From: Vibrio ruber DSM 16370
GTDB taxonomy: Bacteria; Pseudomonadota; Gammaproteobacteria; Enterobacterales; Vibrionaceae
DNA length: 57,663 nt
NCBI RefSeq assembly: GCF_900163965.1
Contig: NZ_FULE01000022.1
Location: forward strand, 1 to 57,663
Reading direction: 5' to 3'
Shown here in pieces: positions 35,878 to 45,245 of this stretch (its first letter is position 1; every line of letters begins with the position of its first letter). Both the position numbers and the translations under genes were made by a program. The notes below the pieces were generated by a model, which was not told the origin of the DNA, did no database searches, and was given only the letters and a program-made list of their open reading frames with translations.

Positions 35878-37287
35878 ATGACTACGACAACTACCAATAA
35901 ATTGTCGGTCAAGGAGAAAGTTGCGTATGGCTTAGGTGATACCGGCTGTAACTTTGTCTGGCAGACCGTTATGCTTTTTTTAGCTTACTTTTATACGGAC
36001 ATTTACGGGCTCTCTCCCGCACACATGGGAACCATGTTTTTACTCGTCCGCTTTATTGATGCCGTGACCGATCCGATTATGGGATCAATTGTCGACAGAA
36101 CCCGCTCAAAGCATGGCCGTTACAGACCTTACCTGCTGTGGATTGCAGTCCCTTTCGGGGTCGCTTGTATGCTCGCTTTTTTCACCCCGGATTTCGGCGC
36201 AACCGGTAAACTGATCTACGCCTATACGTCTTATATTTTCTTAACCCTGATGTATACCGCGATCAATGTACCTTACTGCGCAATGGCAAATGCACTGACA
36301 AACGACTCGAGTGAACGCACGTCACTCCAATCCTATCGTTTTGCACTCAGTACCGCCGGAGGGCTCATAGTCGCCATGGTGGCATTACCGCTGGTGGATA
36401 TTATTGGTCAGGGCAATACGCAAAAAGGCTATTTGGGCGCCATGGCGGTGATGGGGCTTGGTGCTATCGCACTATTCTTTTTCAGTTTCGCCAACACCAA
36501 AGAGCGCTATGTCCCGACTGAGGAGAGACAATCTGCACTGCAAGATTTAAAGCGGCTGATGAAAAATAGCCAATGGCGAATTTTGTTTATCGTCAACGTC
36601 GTGCTCCTTACCGGCGTCGTATTCAAGGGCGCATCAACGATGTACTACGTCAAAGTTGTGATGGGCCGGGCAGACCTTGCCACGATTTTTATGGTTTCCG
36701 GGATGTTGGCCAATATTGTCGGGGCAATGTTATCTTCGCCTTTATTCGGCAAATATAATAAACCAACCATGTACCGGATTCTGACCGTACTCTCCGGGAT
36801 TCTCGCAGCATTGCTCTATCTGGTCGATCCGGCGAACGTCCCTGCGGTCTTTACATTGGTCGTTCTGCTGGGTGTCGTACAGATGAGTACCACACCGATT
36901 CTGTGGAGCATGATGTCCGATGTGGTTGACTATGAAAAAACGCGGAGTAATCGCTCACTGAGCGGGATGGTATTCTCCACCAACTTATTTGCCATCAAAC
37001 TGGGGATTGCCCTTGGTGGTGCAGGTGTCGGTTGGATCTTGGCATGGGCTGGATATGAGGGTGGCGCAGCAGTTCAAACACCAAAAGCAATCAATGCGAT
37101 CAATTTACTGTTTACCGTGATCCCCGGCGTATTTTTTGCCTTACTAGCGATATTTATGCTGTTCTATAAACTTGATAACCACAAGCTGGCTCAAATCAAA
37201 TCTGACTTGGCGGAGCTTGAACTACCACATGATCCTCTATCGGCAGAGCCAGTTCAGCCCCAGAAGGATCGCGAAGCGTTAGTATAA
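35878..37287 (+). CDS. GPH-family (MFS) sugar:cation symporter
   Basis: A 469-residue protein with 12 membrane segments. The GPH signature is clear: KVAYGLGDTGCNFVWQTV at the start, then VRFIDAVTDPIMGSIVDRTRSKHGRYRPYLLW (residues ~57-90), and MMSDVVDYEKTRSNRSLSGMVFS around residue 343. Members (MelB, LacS, XylP, UidB) take up glycosides, pentosides or hexuronides with Na+ or H+. No glycosidase or kinase gene is adjacent, so the sugar cannot be named. GGAG lies about 10 bases before the ATG. Confidence 0.9.
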   Translation: MTTTTTNKLSVKEKVAYGLGDTGCNFVWQTVMLFLAYFYTDIYGLSPAHMGTMFLLVRFIDAVTDPIMGSIVDRTRSKHGRYRPYLLWIAVPFGVACMLAFFTPDFGATGKLIYAYTSYIFLTLMYTAINVPYCAMANALTNDSSERTSLQSYRFALSTAGGLIVAMVALPLVDIIGQGNTQKGYLGAMAVMGLGAIALFFFSFANTKERYVPTEERQSALQDLKRLMKNSQWRILFIVNVVLLTGVVFKGASTMYYVKVVMGRADLATIFMVSGMLANIVGAMLSSPLFGKYNKPTMYRILTVLSGILAALLYLVDPANVPAVFTLVVLLGVVQMSTTPILWSMMSDVVDYEKTRSNRSLSGMVFSTNLFAIKLGIALGGAGVGWILAWAGYEGGAAVQTPKAINAINLLFTVIPGVFFALLAIFMLFYKLDNHKLAQIKSDLAELELPHDPLSAEPVQPQKDREALV

Positions 37288-37352
37288 AATATGCTGATTG
37301 AGCGGAAGATATTCGGGAAACCGGAAAGATGTTGCGTGAGAGGTTGATATTA

Positions 37353-37381
37353 ACTGTTGGTTGCATCAGGCAACCAACAGT
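37353..37381 (+). terminator. Hairpin after the GPH transporter
   Basis: ACTGTTGGTTG and CAACCAACAGT form an 11-bp stem with a 7-base loop, 65 bases past the transporter stop. There is no real T run, so efficiency is uncertain. It lies also just past the end of the convergent gene at 37408. Confidence 0.6.
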
Positions 37382-37407
37382 ATTCAAAACTCGAGATTCA
37401 GGCAAAT

Positions 37408-37932
37408 TTAGAACGCAATCTCAGTATCAACGTATCCGTCACCTCTCTGAGATGAACTGCTGTTAACAACAAACAGATGATAAGTGCCGACAGGCAACTG
37501 CTCAGAAACCCAGCTCGTTGGTCCGGCAACAATTTGGTTACCGGTTGAATCCGTAAGGTATAGAGCCAGAGAACCGTTAGATAAGTTAGTCATCTTCGCA
37601 GTAATAAATTTATTGGCGCAAGTTTGGTTAAATGAGTAAACCAGTTGGAGGTCATTTGGACGAACGTTGGTAAAGTAGACCGTTTTCTTAGTATAGAACC
37701 GGCATTTGAAATCTAGTGCCGAAGCCGCAGCCAGCCCCTGCTTTTCGACTTGTTGACTTTCTTCTTTGGTTAAGTCGATCGACAGAGACTGATTCGCGAC
37801 AACCGCACTAACCTCAGGGTTAACCGCATAAGACACCCCACCGAGCACCACTTCCGACGGCACTTGAGCCGCCTGTGAGGCAAACGACAAAATACATAAT
37901 GAGAAAACCAAAACTGACTTGATGAGATTCAT
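37408..37932 (-). CDS. Secreted hypothetical protein
   Basis: A 174-residue protein with a clear signal peptide (MNLIKSVLVFSLCILSFASQAA). The mature part has two cysteines (DFKCRFYTKK, NQTCANKF) and ends in a beta-rich domain (SLALYLTDSTGNQIVAGPT ... GTYHLFVVNSSSSQRGDGYVDTEI) that recalls the C-terminal pre-peptidase-like or pro-protein folds, although I cannot assign it. The second of two ATG codons (37932) is used because the signal peptide then begins at once. Confidence 0.65.
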   Translation of the reverse strand: MNLIKSVLVFSLCILSFASQAAQVPSEVVLGGVSYAVNPEVSAVVANQSLSIDLTKEESQQVEKQGLAAASALDFKCRFYTKKTVYFTNVRPNDLQLVYSFNQTCANKFITAKMTNLSNGSLALYLTDSTGNQIVAGPTSWVSEQLPVGTYHLFVVNSSSSQRGDGYVDTEIAF

Positions 37933-38104
37933 CATGATGAAACTTCCTTTTAAAGTTATTGATATGAATATAATGATCGAGGCATATAAATAACATGCAT
38001 ATTAACAATGCTCAATAACACAATAATGTGGCACGTATGACACGCACCACATTATTGATAATTCTTTTATTTTTCATCAAAAACGAATTTGAAAGCTTCT
38101 TGAT

Positions 38105-38785
38105 TCAGATTTGTTGATGCTCGGCTCCCCGAACGCAAAGCCAGCGGAAAATAGCGAGTTGAGCGGGTAAGTAAAAGAGGTATTCGGGATGCCACTGCAC
38201 CCCTAAGATAGGTGTGTGATCGGTGCTTTCCACTGCCTGAGTAAACTGGTCCAAATCCCAACCGACCACTTGTAAATCCTGCCCTACATTCTTGACAGCC
38301 TGATGATGCAAACTATTCACCCGTAAGCGCACTTTTTGACACACGGCGGCCAGTTTTGAATTCGCACGGAGCTTCACCTGTTTGGTCGGAAGTAACCCTG
38401 AACGGTTATACGTCTGTTGACGCAATTCACTGATATCAGCATATAAAGAGCCGCCTTTGACCACATTAATCAGTTGTAATCCCCGACATATCCCAAGCAG
38501 CGGCTTACGATGTTCAAGTGCCCATTCAATCCAGTCAATTTCTAATTGGTCACGCTGCGGATCAATCCGCACCTGTTGGTTAACATCACCACCATAATGC
38601 TCGGGGCTGATGTCGTCACCACCACCAATAATCAAAGCATCTAACGGCTCACCCGACCACGAATGGCGGACACTCAAACGAATTGCCCGCGCGCCAACCA
38701 GCCATAATGCAATCCGTGTACACCACCATGAAGGTGACCAGCGTTGACCGTTACCGGTTACACCCACCCTTGGTCGTTGAGCCAT
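38105..38785 (-). CDS. Class I glutamine amidotransferase-like hydrolase (peptidase C26)
   Basis: A gamma-glutamyl hydrolase or amidotransferase of ~226 residues. DALIIGGGDDISPEHYGGD lies near residue 45, the catalytic cysteine is in PLLGICRGLQLIN (~95), and the His-Glu pair is in ILGVQWHPEY (~200). AAAGGAG precedes the ATG at 38785, and 28 bases overlap the amidoligase gene, so the two are translationally coupled. Pairing with an amidoligase suggests that it removes or transfers a gamma-glutamyl-type amide made by its partner. Confidence 0.85.
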   Translation of the reverse strand: MAQRPRVGVTGNGQRWSPSWWCTRIALWLVGARAIRLSVRHSWSGEPLDALIIGGGDDISPEHYGGDVNQQVRIDPQRDQLEIDWIEWALEHRKPLLGICRGLQLINVVKGGSLYADISELRQQTYNRSGLLPTKQVKLRANSKLAAVCQKVRLRVNSLHHQAVKNVGQDLQVVGWDLDQFTQAVESTDHTPILGVQWHPEYLFYLPAQLAIFRWLCVRGAEHQQI

Positions 38786-39732
38786 TGTGAGATCTCCTTT
38801 ACCCAAACTTTGCGATCAACACCAATCAAGGGGCGTTCTGATTTAAGAAAGCGCATTGCCAGTATCTCAATCGCCTGCGGATCCGCTGCAAGCCTCTCGA
38901 CAACACACCACAAATCCCAGCTCTTGGTCAGATCCCAGCCGGCATCTTCAATACGGCAATCCGGGAGACGATAGTGAAATGTGGGACGCGCCTTGATTTT
39001 TGGATCACCAACTACCTGACGAACCCGATCCGCATCGATTTCAGCTAACAAAGGTAATAAATCGAGCGCTCGATTACGTGTCGGATTATGGGTGAGATAG
39101 CTCTCAAACAAATGATCCATATCAGCCGAGTTATCGTTGAGCAGCGTTTTCACATAAGCTTCTGGGTAGAGCGCAATGTAAGGACTGAGCCGACGGGTTG
39201 GATCGACATCATGCGCATCGACGAGCCACCACTGGAGTAAAGCAAATGCTTTCAGATAGTTGTTGATCGTTGCGGCAGTCAAATCAGGTAATTCAGGATT
39301 TATATGCACCCCAAAGGCGGCAATCAAAGAGTCTTCCGTTCCTTTTGCGCCCGCTTTGCGTAATGCAGGAATCAGTTGATTAAGCGGTTCAAGTTGATCC
39401 AGAGGAATCGGAGGGCTGACAATTTCAAGCGGGACAACCGGCAATGCGGCTTGATGTAAAATATCGACTAATTCATGGCCATCATCTTTCTGCCAAGCCG
39501 ATTTGGCTTTCCGTTTGAGGAAATCCCAGTCTAATTCAATATTGAACGTCCCTAAATTATCAGTACGCACACCAAACTCAACCGCCGATCGCTGCTCGAC
39601 TTGGCCGCCTAAAATCGAACACAAAGGTTCAAGCGCTTGCTCAAGCGTTAAACCGGTAAATTCCAATTCAAAACCTACTTTTCTGACATCGCCATTTTGG
39701 GTATCAGTGATAGGTGGCATCTTGAATGACAT
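38758..39732 (-). CDS. Amidoligase (Amidoligase_2, COOH-NH2 ligase fold)
   Basis: A 324-residue member of the glutamine-synthetase/glutamate-cysteine-ligase-like superfamily. VGFELEFTGLTLEQAL near residue 20 holds the metal-binding ExE, VVPLEIVSPPIPLDQL lies near 100, and FGVHINPELP near 145 has the conserved histidine. These ATP-dependent enzymes form peptide-like amide bonds on small molecules or proteins. In many bacteria they are encoded with a C26 amidotransferase, exactly as here (28-base overlap). The product of such pairs is not known. Confidence 0.83.
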   Translation of the reverse strand: MSFKMPPITDTQNGDVRKVGFELEFTGLTLEQALEPLCSILGGQVEQRSAVEFGVRTDNLGTFNIELDWDFLKRKAKSAWQKDDGHELVDILHQAALPVVPLEIVSPPIPLDQLEPLNQLIPALRKAGAKGTEDSLIAAFGVHINPELPDLTAATINNYLKAFALLQWWLVDAHDVDPTRRLSPYIALYPEAYVKTLLNDNSADMDHLFESYLTHNPTRNRALDLLPLLAEIDADRVRQVVGDPKIKARPTFHYRLPDCRIEDAGWDLTKSWDLWCVVERLAADPQAIEILAMRFLKSERPLIGVDRKVWVKEISQWLNDQGWV

Positions 39733-39875
39733 TGATAAATCACCACTTTTGTCTATTATCTTATCAGTCTAGCATATTAACCTCGGCCTTTTACAAGATG
39801 GCCAGAAGTCTAACGAGTGGTTCTGACAAATGCTTGACTGTCTGTCGGTGCCAGGCAGGCAGGTACGGATCAAAA

Positions 39876-39909
39876 GAGCCACCATGCCAAGAACAAGACA
39901 TGGTGGCTC
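39876..39909 (-). terminator. Terminator after the YagU-like gene
   Basis: GAGCCACCATG and CATGGTGGCTC form a perfect 11-bp stem. The minus strand continues with TTTT, about 100 bases after the end of the gene at 40010. Confidence 0.8.
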
Positions 39910-40009
39910 CGTAGGATAATCCCGATAGCGGCATTGTTGAAGTTCGATATCGGCTATCGAACATATCAAACTATCGAGAGTGCCTCAAAAATTATCGGTG
40001 CGACAAGAA

Positions 40010-40627
40010 TTAAGATGAACGAGCCGTTAATGGCACTTCCGGATCCGGTTCATGCGTGATGCGATTACGTAAATCACGACGAATAATTTCAATCGACCAG
40101 AACCAAATTAAATGGCCGACGATTTCAGAAACATGCTCATACCAAGGCAAGTCGAACACTGGTGGTGTCAGTCCCATCAGTGGGAAAGAGATCATATGGA
40201 CAAACAGTTGTGCCAATGCTCCGGCAAGCAGCCCCTGCCATAGTTTAAAGACCGGGAACCGCTCGGTGACCACGCAATAACCAACAGCAAACACAATTGA
40301 GAAAATAATGTGTGTTACACCAACCCAATTGAAGGCATGTCCTGCAAAGGTATACACCGCACTATTGGGATCAACCATCCCTAACCAATCACGCAAAAAG
40401 ACATAAGGTGGATTTAAAAAATTACGTGAGCAGTCGATCTGCTCAGCAACACGATTGAGTAATTCAGGGGCACAAGCCGCACTGAAAATATCATCGGGGC
40501 TACGAGGCGGTAACGGATGTTCAGCTCCCCATTTCACAAATGCAGAAACAATACCTGCAATCAGGCCAATGAATGCAGCAAGGCCATAACGCCGGCGAGC
40601 CGGATCAGATTGTTGAAGAATATTCAT
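40010..40627 (-). CDS. YagU-family (DUF1440) inner membrane protein
   Basis: A 205-residue protein with about four membrane segments (residues ~15-32, ~98-118, ~128-150 and a weaker one near 170). [24 protein letters not shown] at the start is the DUF1440 signature. E. coli YagU has been connected with acid resistance, but the molecular role is unknown. A terminator separates it from the amidoligase pair downstream, so it is its own unit. Confidence 0.82.
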   Translation of the reverse strand: MNILQQSDPARRRYGLAAFIGLIAGIVSAFVKWGAEHPLPPRSPDDIFSAACAPELLNRVAEQIDCSRNFLNPPYVFLRDWLGMVDPNSAVYTFAGHAFNWVGVTHIIFSIVFAVGYCVVTERFPVFKLWQGLLAGALAQLFVHMISFPLMGLTPPVFDLPWYEHVSEIVGHLIWFWSIEIIRRDLRNRITHEPDPEVPLTARSS

Positions 40628-40989
40628 AACACCATCTCAAATTTTACTTAAAAATAATTACAAAACAATCAGTTATAAAACAAATTGGGGAAAACAACAA
40701 TGCAAGAAGGGTTATAGCATCGATGCACATCAATGTACATCACAATTCTGATATAAGGATGTGGCAGGATAAATGATGAGCAATGCATACCAAATTACAG
40801 GGACAGGCACTATAACCATCATTAATATTTTCTTCTTGAGGTCACTTGGTCTATATACAATAAGTGATATATTAATTAAAGTTAGAGTCTGATTTTAAAT
40901 ATAAAAAAATCAACGTTCTGATTTAATTCTACGAATAAAACCAGATGACTTGGATCACCAATACAACAATCAAAATAGAGAAAAGCAAT
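40628..40989. other. AT-rich intergenic stretch
   Basis: Divergent promoter region between the YagU-like gene and the secreted protein gene. I see no recognisable operator, hairpin or reading frame. Confidence 0.45.
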
Positions 40990-41421
40990 ATGAAAAAAAT
41001 TATTATTTCAAGTATCTTATCCTGTATCGCACTTCCGGCTTTCGCAGGTACAGCCAATATTACAGGTTGGTATGCCGATGCAAGCCCTTCTGTGGGTCAT
41101 TCTTGTTTTACAGTTTCAAATACTTCCGGTGTACCTGCTGATGTGACAGTTCATTTATATAATCAAAACGGTGAAGAATATACAGAAAAACTGTCATCAA
41201 CGATTTACATTACTGCAGTTGGAGAGACATATACCTTACCTGCACTGGCAACAAGTCGGTTCTGTACACCACCAACTTCTCAAGGCGGTCTGGGATTCGG
41301 AACAATAGAAGCACATGCTGCGAGTGGCTATCAGGGGCAAGTCAAAGTCGTTGCTAATGGTTGGTACCATAACAACGCTGTTGGTTTCTCAATTCCGGTC
41401 AACAATGGTCAGCCTTTCTAA
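40990..41421 (+). CDS. Small secreted hypothetical protein
   Basis: A 143-residue protein with a signal peptide MKKIIISSILSCIALPAFAG. The mature part is beta-rich and starts TANITGWYADASPS; it has two cysteines (HSCFTVSN, RFCTPP) that could form a disulfide, and a fibronectin-like flavour (ADVTVHLYNQNGEEY). I cannot assign a family. ATG 40990 is chosen because the signal peptide begins there, though the frame is open from 40945. Confidence 0.62.
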   Translation: MKKIIISSILSCIALPAFAGTANITGWYADASPSVGHSCFTVSNTSGVPADVTVHLYNQNGEEYTEKLSSTIYITAVGETYTLPALATSRFCTPPTSQGGLGFGTIEAHAASGYQGQVKVVANGWYHNNAVGFSIPVNNGQPF

Positions 41422-41511
41422 TCATTTTCTTCAATAAAATCCGCAAGCATATGAGACCCACCTCATTCACTGCTAGCCTCTGGTAGACAAGCAAGTCTAA
41501 CACCATAAAAA

Positions 41512-41535
41512 AGCGCCTCTGAAACCAGAGGCGCT
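41512..41535 (-). terminator. Terminator of the aldehyde dehydrogenase gene
   Basis: AGCGCCTCT and AGAGGCGCT form a 9-bp GC-rich stem with a 6-base loop. On the minus strand it is followed by six T. It lies 78 bases past the dehydrogenase stop. Confidence 0.85.
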
Positions 41536-41612
41536 GCGTAAGCGTGCCAAACCTTCCTTAGATCAGCACAATCGGCTTCACAACATCTTTTTGTGAAGCG
41601 GGGAGACAAAAT

Positions 41613-43133
41613 CTAGAAGAATCCCAATGGGTTGGTGCTATAACTCACCAATATATTCTTCGTATTCTGATAGTGGCCGAGCATCATCTTGTGCGTTTCC
41701 CGACCAATCCCTGATTTTTTGTAACCACCGAAAGCTGCATGTGCCGGGTAAGCATGATAACAGTTGACCCAAACCCGACCGGCTTCAATATTTCTTGCCA
41801 TGCGGTACGCGAGATTGGTATCACGCGTCCAGACTCCGGCACCTAGTCCATACTCTGTATCATTAGCAAGTGCCAAGGCCTCAGCTTCATCTTTAAATGT
41901 CGTAACAGCAATCACCGGACCGAAAATCTCTTCCTGAAACACCCGCATTTTGTTATTACCGAACAGCATGGTTGGCTGAATGTAGTAACCATGTTCGACA
42001 CTGCCACTTTGCTGTGACGCTTCTCCGCCAAACAAGACCTGAGCCCCTTCGTTACGACCGATTTCAAGGTAACTGATAATCTTGTCGAATTGTTCCTGTG
42101 ACGCCTGCGCACCGACCTGCGTTTCAGTATCAAGCGGATTCCCCTGTTTAATGGTTTTCGCCCGCTCAATCACTTTATCGATAAACCGCTCATAGACCGA
42201 TTCATGCACCAACACTCGGGACGGACACGTACAGACTTCACCTTGGTTGAAGAATCCCAGTAAAATCCCTTCGATACACTTATCCAAATACTCATCTTCG
42301 TAATCGAAAATATCAGAGAAATAGATATTGGGTGACTTACCGCCCAGCTCCACAGTCGATGGAATCAAGTTATCTGCCGCACATTTCAGGATATGGTTAC
42401 CCACTTGGGTTGAACCGGTAAAGGCCAGTTTGGCAATGCGGTTACTGACTGCCAGCGCTTGGCCTGCTTCAGCCCCGTATCCGTTAACAATATTGATAAC
42501 ACCCGGTGGCAACAGGTCACCAATTTTCTCCATTAATACCAGTATAGACGTTGGTGTCTGTTCTGCTGGTTTTAATACCACACAACAGCCAGCCGCCAGT
42601 GCCGGTGCCAGTTTCCAGGCCGCCATCAACATTGGGAAGTTCCATGGAATGATCTGCCCGACTACCCCAATCGGCTCAGGGAAATGATAACTTGCTGTCG
42701 TGCTGTCCAGCTCTGCTGCCGAACCTTCCTGCGCCCGAATACAACCGGCAAAATAACGGAAATGGTCTACCACCAACGGCAGATCTGCTGCCAGTGTTTC
42801 ACGCACAGGTTTACCGTTTTCCCATGCTTCAGCAACTGCCAGCTCTTCCAAATGAGCCTCAATACGATCAGCAATTTTCAGGAGCGTATTGGCTCGCTCT
42901 GCGACGGGTGTTGCGGCCCACTGAGCACGAATTTCATGTGCGGCATCCAAAGCAAGGTTGATATCGGCCTCCGAAGAGCGGGCAACCTGACAGTAAGGTT
43001 GACCGTTGACCGGAGAAATATTGTCAAAGTATCTGCCATCAACCGGTTTGACCCACTGCCCCCCAATATAATTGTCGTAATGGGATTTAAAATTGATGAT
43101 GGCATCTGCTGTTCCGGGTTGCGCATAAATCAT
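41613..43133 (-). CDS. NAD(P)-dependent aldehyde dehydrogenase (AldB/ExaC-like)
   Basis: A 506-residue tetrameric-type enzyme that oxidises acetaldehyde or related aldehydes to acids. Visible motifs are [22 protein letters not shown] (~166-187, Rossmann NAD site), [14 protein letters not shown] (catalytic Glu, ~265), [13 protein letters not shown] (catalytic Cys, ~305) and [10 protein letters not shown] (~403). The N-terminus with [18 protein letters not shown] is like E. coli AldB and Pseudomonas ExaC. A sigma-54 promoter lies upstream, and the divergent AcoR-like activator is the likely regulator. Confidence 0.9.
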   Translation of the reverse strand: MIYAQPGTADAIINFKSHYDNYIGGQWVKPVDGRYFDNISPVNGQPYCQVARSSEADINLALDAAHEIRAQWAATPVAERANTLLKIADRIEAHLEELAVAEAWENGKPVRETLAADLPLVVDHFRYFAGCIRAQEGSAAELDSTTASYHFPEPIGVVGQIIPWNFPMLMAAWKLAPALAAGCCVVLKPAEQTPTSILVLMEKIGDLLPPGVINIVNGYGAEAGQALAVSNRIAKLAFTGSTQVGNHILKCAADNLIPSTVELGGKSPNIYFSDIFDYEDEYLDKCIEGILLGFFNQGEVCTCPSRVLVHESVYERFIDKVIERAKTIKQGNPLDTETQVGAQASQEQFDKIISYLEIGRNEGAQVLFGGEASQQSGSVEHGYYIQPTMLFGNNKMRVFQEEIFGPVIAVTTFKDEAEALALANDTEYGLGAGVWTRDTNLAYRMARNIEAGRVWVNCYHAYPAHAAFGGYKKSGIGRETHKMMLGHYQNTKNILVSYSTNPLGFF

Positions 43134-43245
43134 ATGTCGTTCCTTCTGGCTTATTTTATTTTCACGTATTGGTTTTCACGTTCATGTCATTGTTTGTTTT
43201 GACATTGTTCAGGCGTTATTTTTTGCCTGTAATTTTCTGTGTAAC

Positions 43246-43260
43246 GCAAATCACAGGCCA
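43246..43260 (-). promoter_or_regulatory. Sigma-54 promoter of the aldehyde dehydrogenase gene
   Basis: On the minus strand TGGCCT, five bases, TTGC matches TGGCAC-N5-TTGC with the invariant GG and GC in register. It lies 113 bases upstream of the start codon. The adjacent gene encodes a sigma-54 activator, which makes the call more credible. Confidence 0.75.
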
Positions 43261-43276
43261 GCATGGAAAAACTTGT

Positions 43277-43388
43277 TGTTACTTTTTTGCAACACTATGA
43301 TTAATAAAATATAACAACCATAATCCGTTGACGTCGGGGTAACCCGATGATTCTCTCCAAATTGTTCAAGTGTTACAAAATGGAACAC
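43277..43388. promoter_or_regulatory. Two candidate activator sites between the divergent genes
   Basis: TGTTAC-N6-GCAACA lies at 43277-43294 and TGTTAC-N5-GGAACA at 43371-43387, both imperfect inverted repeats of the form TGTTnC/GnAACA. They lie 17-130 bases upstream of the sigma-54 promoter, where enhancer sites would be expected, and the second abuts the activator's own leader. Confidence 0.45.
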
Positions 43389-43411
43389 GGTTCATGTGAA
43401 AGAGTGAAACA

Positions 43412-45232
43412 ATGATGCAACATGTTCAATTTTCTGCCGGAGACTGGTTGACATCATCTTGGGATCGATGTCATCAGGCTGGTTTAAAACAGCGTAGACA
43501 GCCTGAGAATATCATCATGTCCAGTGCCGAGCTCAAAGCGCGAAAATGGTCGGTTAACCCGCTGATCCAAGCGGTCGAGAATTATGCGGTACCGTTGTTT
43601 AATCAGATGTTTGCTCACAGTGACAGCCGTCTGATCCTCACCGACCATGATGGGGTGATTCTGGCGAGCTGGGGACAACCGCGTTTTAAAGAACGACTCA
43701 CCCAGATTGCACTCGATAACGGCGTCTGCTGGCAAGAAAGCCTTAAAGGTACCAATGCCATCGGAACCGCCATAGTTGAAGCCAGACCATTAACGATTAT
43801 CGGTAATCAGCACTACGTGCATCAACACCAGTTTATTAGCTGCTCCGCCAGCCCGGTCTTCAACCATCAGGGGCAACTCATCGGGATTCTGGACATTACC
43901 AGCGAACAACAGCAACACGACCTCTCAACACAAATGCTGGTGCAGAACATGGTTCAGCAGGTAGAAAATCATCTGTTATGCAATATTCCCGACGGTGCGG
44001 TTAAAATCAATCTGGCCTGTGAAAAACACTTACTCAACAGTGGCTGGCAGGGCGTACTGATTACCGACACATCCGGCAAAATTCTCGCTCATAATCATAT
44101 TGCCTTTCAGTTACTTGAACACCCTAACATTGTCGGTCTCTCCGTCGAGCATCTGTTACAACAGCAAGACCGTGCGCTGGTTTTTGAAAAACATACGCTC
44201 CAGTCGTCTGAAAAAAAATCCAGTGCGTTTCACTCAGCCAATGCGTTCACTACCTCGTGTGAACTCCATTTCGGTGATGACCGAATTGAGCAGGCCTGGC
44301 AACAGGCTCATAAACTGATCGATCAGGACATTCCTCTGCTGATTTTGGGAGAAACCGGGGTCGGTAAAAATGAATTCGTCAAAGCGCTACACCAGCACAG
44401 CTCACGACAGCATCGTCCGCTAGTGATTGTCAACTGTGGTGCGATCCCTAAAGATCTGATTGAATCCGAACTGTTCGGGTATGTTGCCGGTGCCTTCACC
44501 GGTGCCAGCCCCAAAGGCTATCAGGGTAAAATTCGCCAGGCACATCAGGGAATCCTGTTTCTGGATGAAATTGCAGATATGCCACTGGACGCGCAGTGTC
44601 GCCTGCTGCATGTATTACAAGAAAAAGAAGTGATACCTGTCGGGTCAGGTCAGAGTGAGCCGGTTGATATTCAGGTCATCGCAGCCACCCATAAGGATTT
44701 AACCGCAGAAGTCGAAGCCGGGCGATTCCGTCAGGATCTCTACTACAGGCTCAATGGGCTGGTACTCGAACTTCCCGCGTTGCGAGAGCGGCAAGATAAA
44801 GCACAATTAATTGAGCATATTCACCGCCAATATCGTCTCAATCAGCAACAGATTTGTCCGCAATTATTGCACGTTCTGCAAGATTATCGCTGGCCGGGCA
44901 ATATCCGTGAACTGGATAATATGTTGAAAGTTACCTGTCTGCTCACCAGCGACGAACCGCTGTTAAAGCTGGCACATATTCCCGGTCATATCCTGAAATC
45001 GTTGACAATATCTGCATCGGCAGTCACAACGCCATCGATTCAATTGGCTGAGCCACCGCTTGAAGTCAGTGAAACATACCGAATGCCCGATTTGAAAACC
45101 ACGGTAGAAAGTCGCCTGCTGCAAACCTATCAGGCAACTCAGGGGAATATCAGCCAGACCTCACGGTTACTCGGGGTCAGCCGTAATACCATTTATCGCA
45201 AACTCAAAACGCTCGGTATTTTGAGTTGCTAA
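43412..45232 (+). CDS. AcoR-like sigma-54-dependent activator
   Basis: A 606-residue enhancer-binding protein. The N-terminal GAF-type sensor carries CWQESLKGTNAIGTAIVEARPLTI (residues ~108-131), the AcoR hallmark. The AAA+ domain (~290-520) has the Walker A GETGVGKN, GAFTGASPKG for sigma-54 contact, the Walker B ILFLDEIADMPL, and ALRERQDK. The Fis-type helix-turn-helix is at the end (NISQTSRLLGVSRNTIYRKLKTLG). AcoR-type proteins sense acetoin, alcohols or aldehydes and activate dehydrogenases, which fits the divergent aldehyde dehydrogenase. MM at the start leaves either ATG possible. Confidence 0.9.
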   Translation: MMQHVQFSAGDWLTSSWDRCHQAGLKQRRQPENIIMSSAELKARKWSVNPLIQAVENYAVPLFNQMFAHSDSRLILTDHDGVILASWGQPRFKERLTQIALDNGVCWQESLKGTNAIGTAIVEARPLTIIGNQHYVHQHQFISCSASPVFNHQGQLIGILDITSEQQQHDLSTQMLVQNMVQQVENHLLCNIPDGAVKINLACEKHLLNSGWQGVLITDTSGKILAHNHIAFQLLEHPNIVGLSVEHLLQQQDRALVFEKHTLQSSEKKSSAFHSANAFTTSCELHFGDDRIEQAWQQAHKLIDQDIPLLILGETGVGKNEFVKALHQHSSRQHRPLVIVNCGAIPKDLIESELFGYVAGAFTGASPKGYQGKIRQAHQGILFLDEIADMPLDAQCRLLHVLQEKEVIPVGSGQSEPVDIQVIAATHKDLTAEVEAGRFRQDLYYRLNGLVLELPALRERQDKAQLIEHIHRQYRLNQQQICPQLLHVLQDYRWPGNIRELDNMLKVTCLLTSDEPLLKLAHIPGHILKSLTISASAVTTPSIQLAEPPLEVSETYRMPDLKTTVESRLLQTYQATQGNISQTSRLLGVSRNTIYRKLKTLGILSC

Positions 45233-45245
45233 CCGGTTCAGACAT

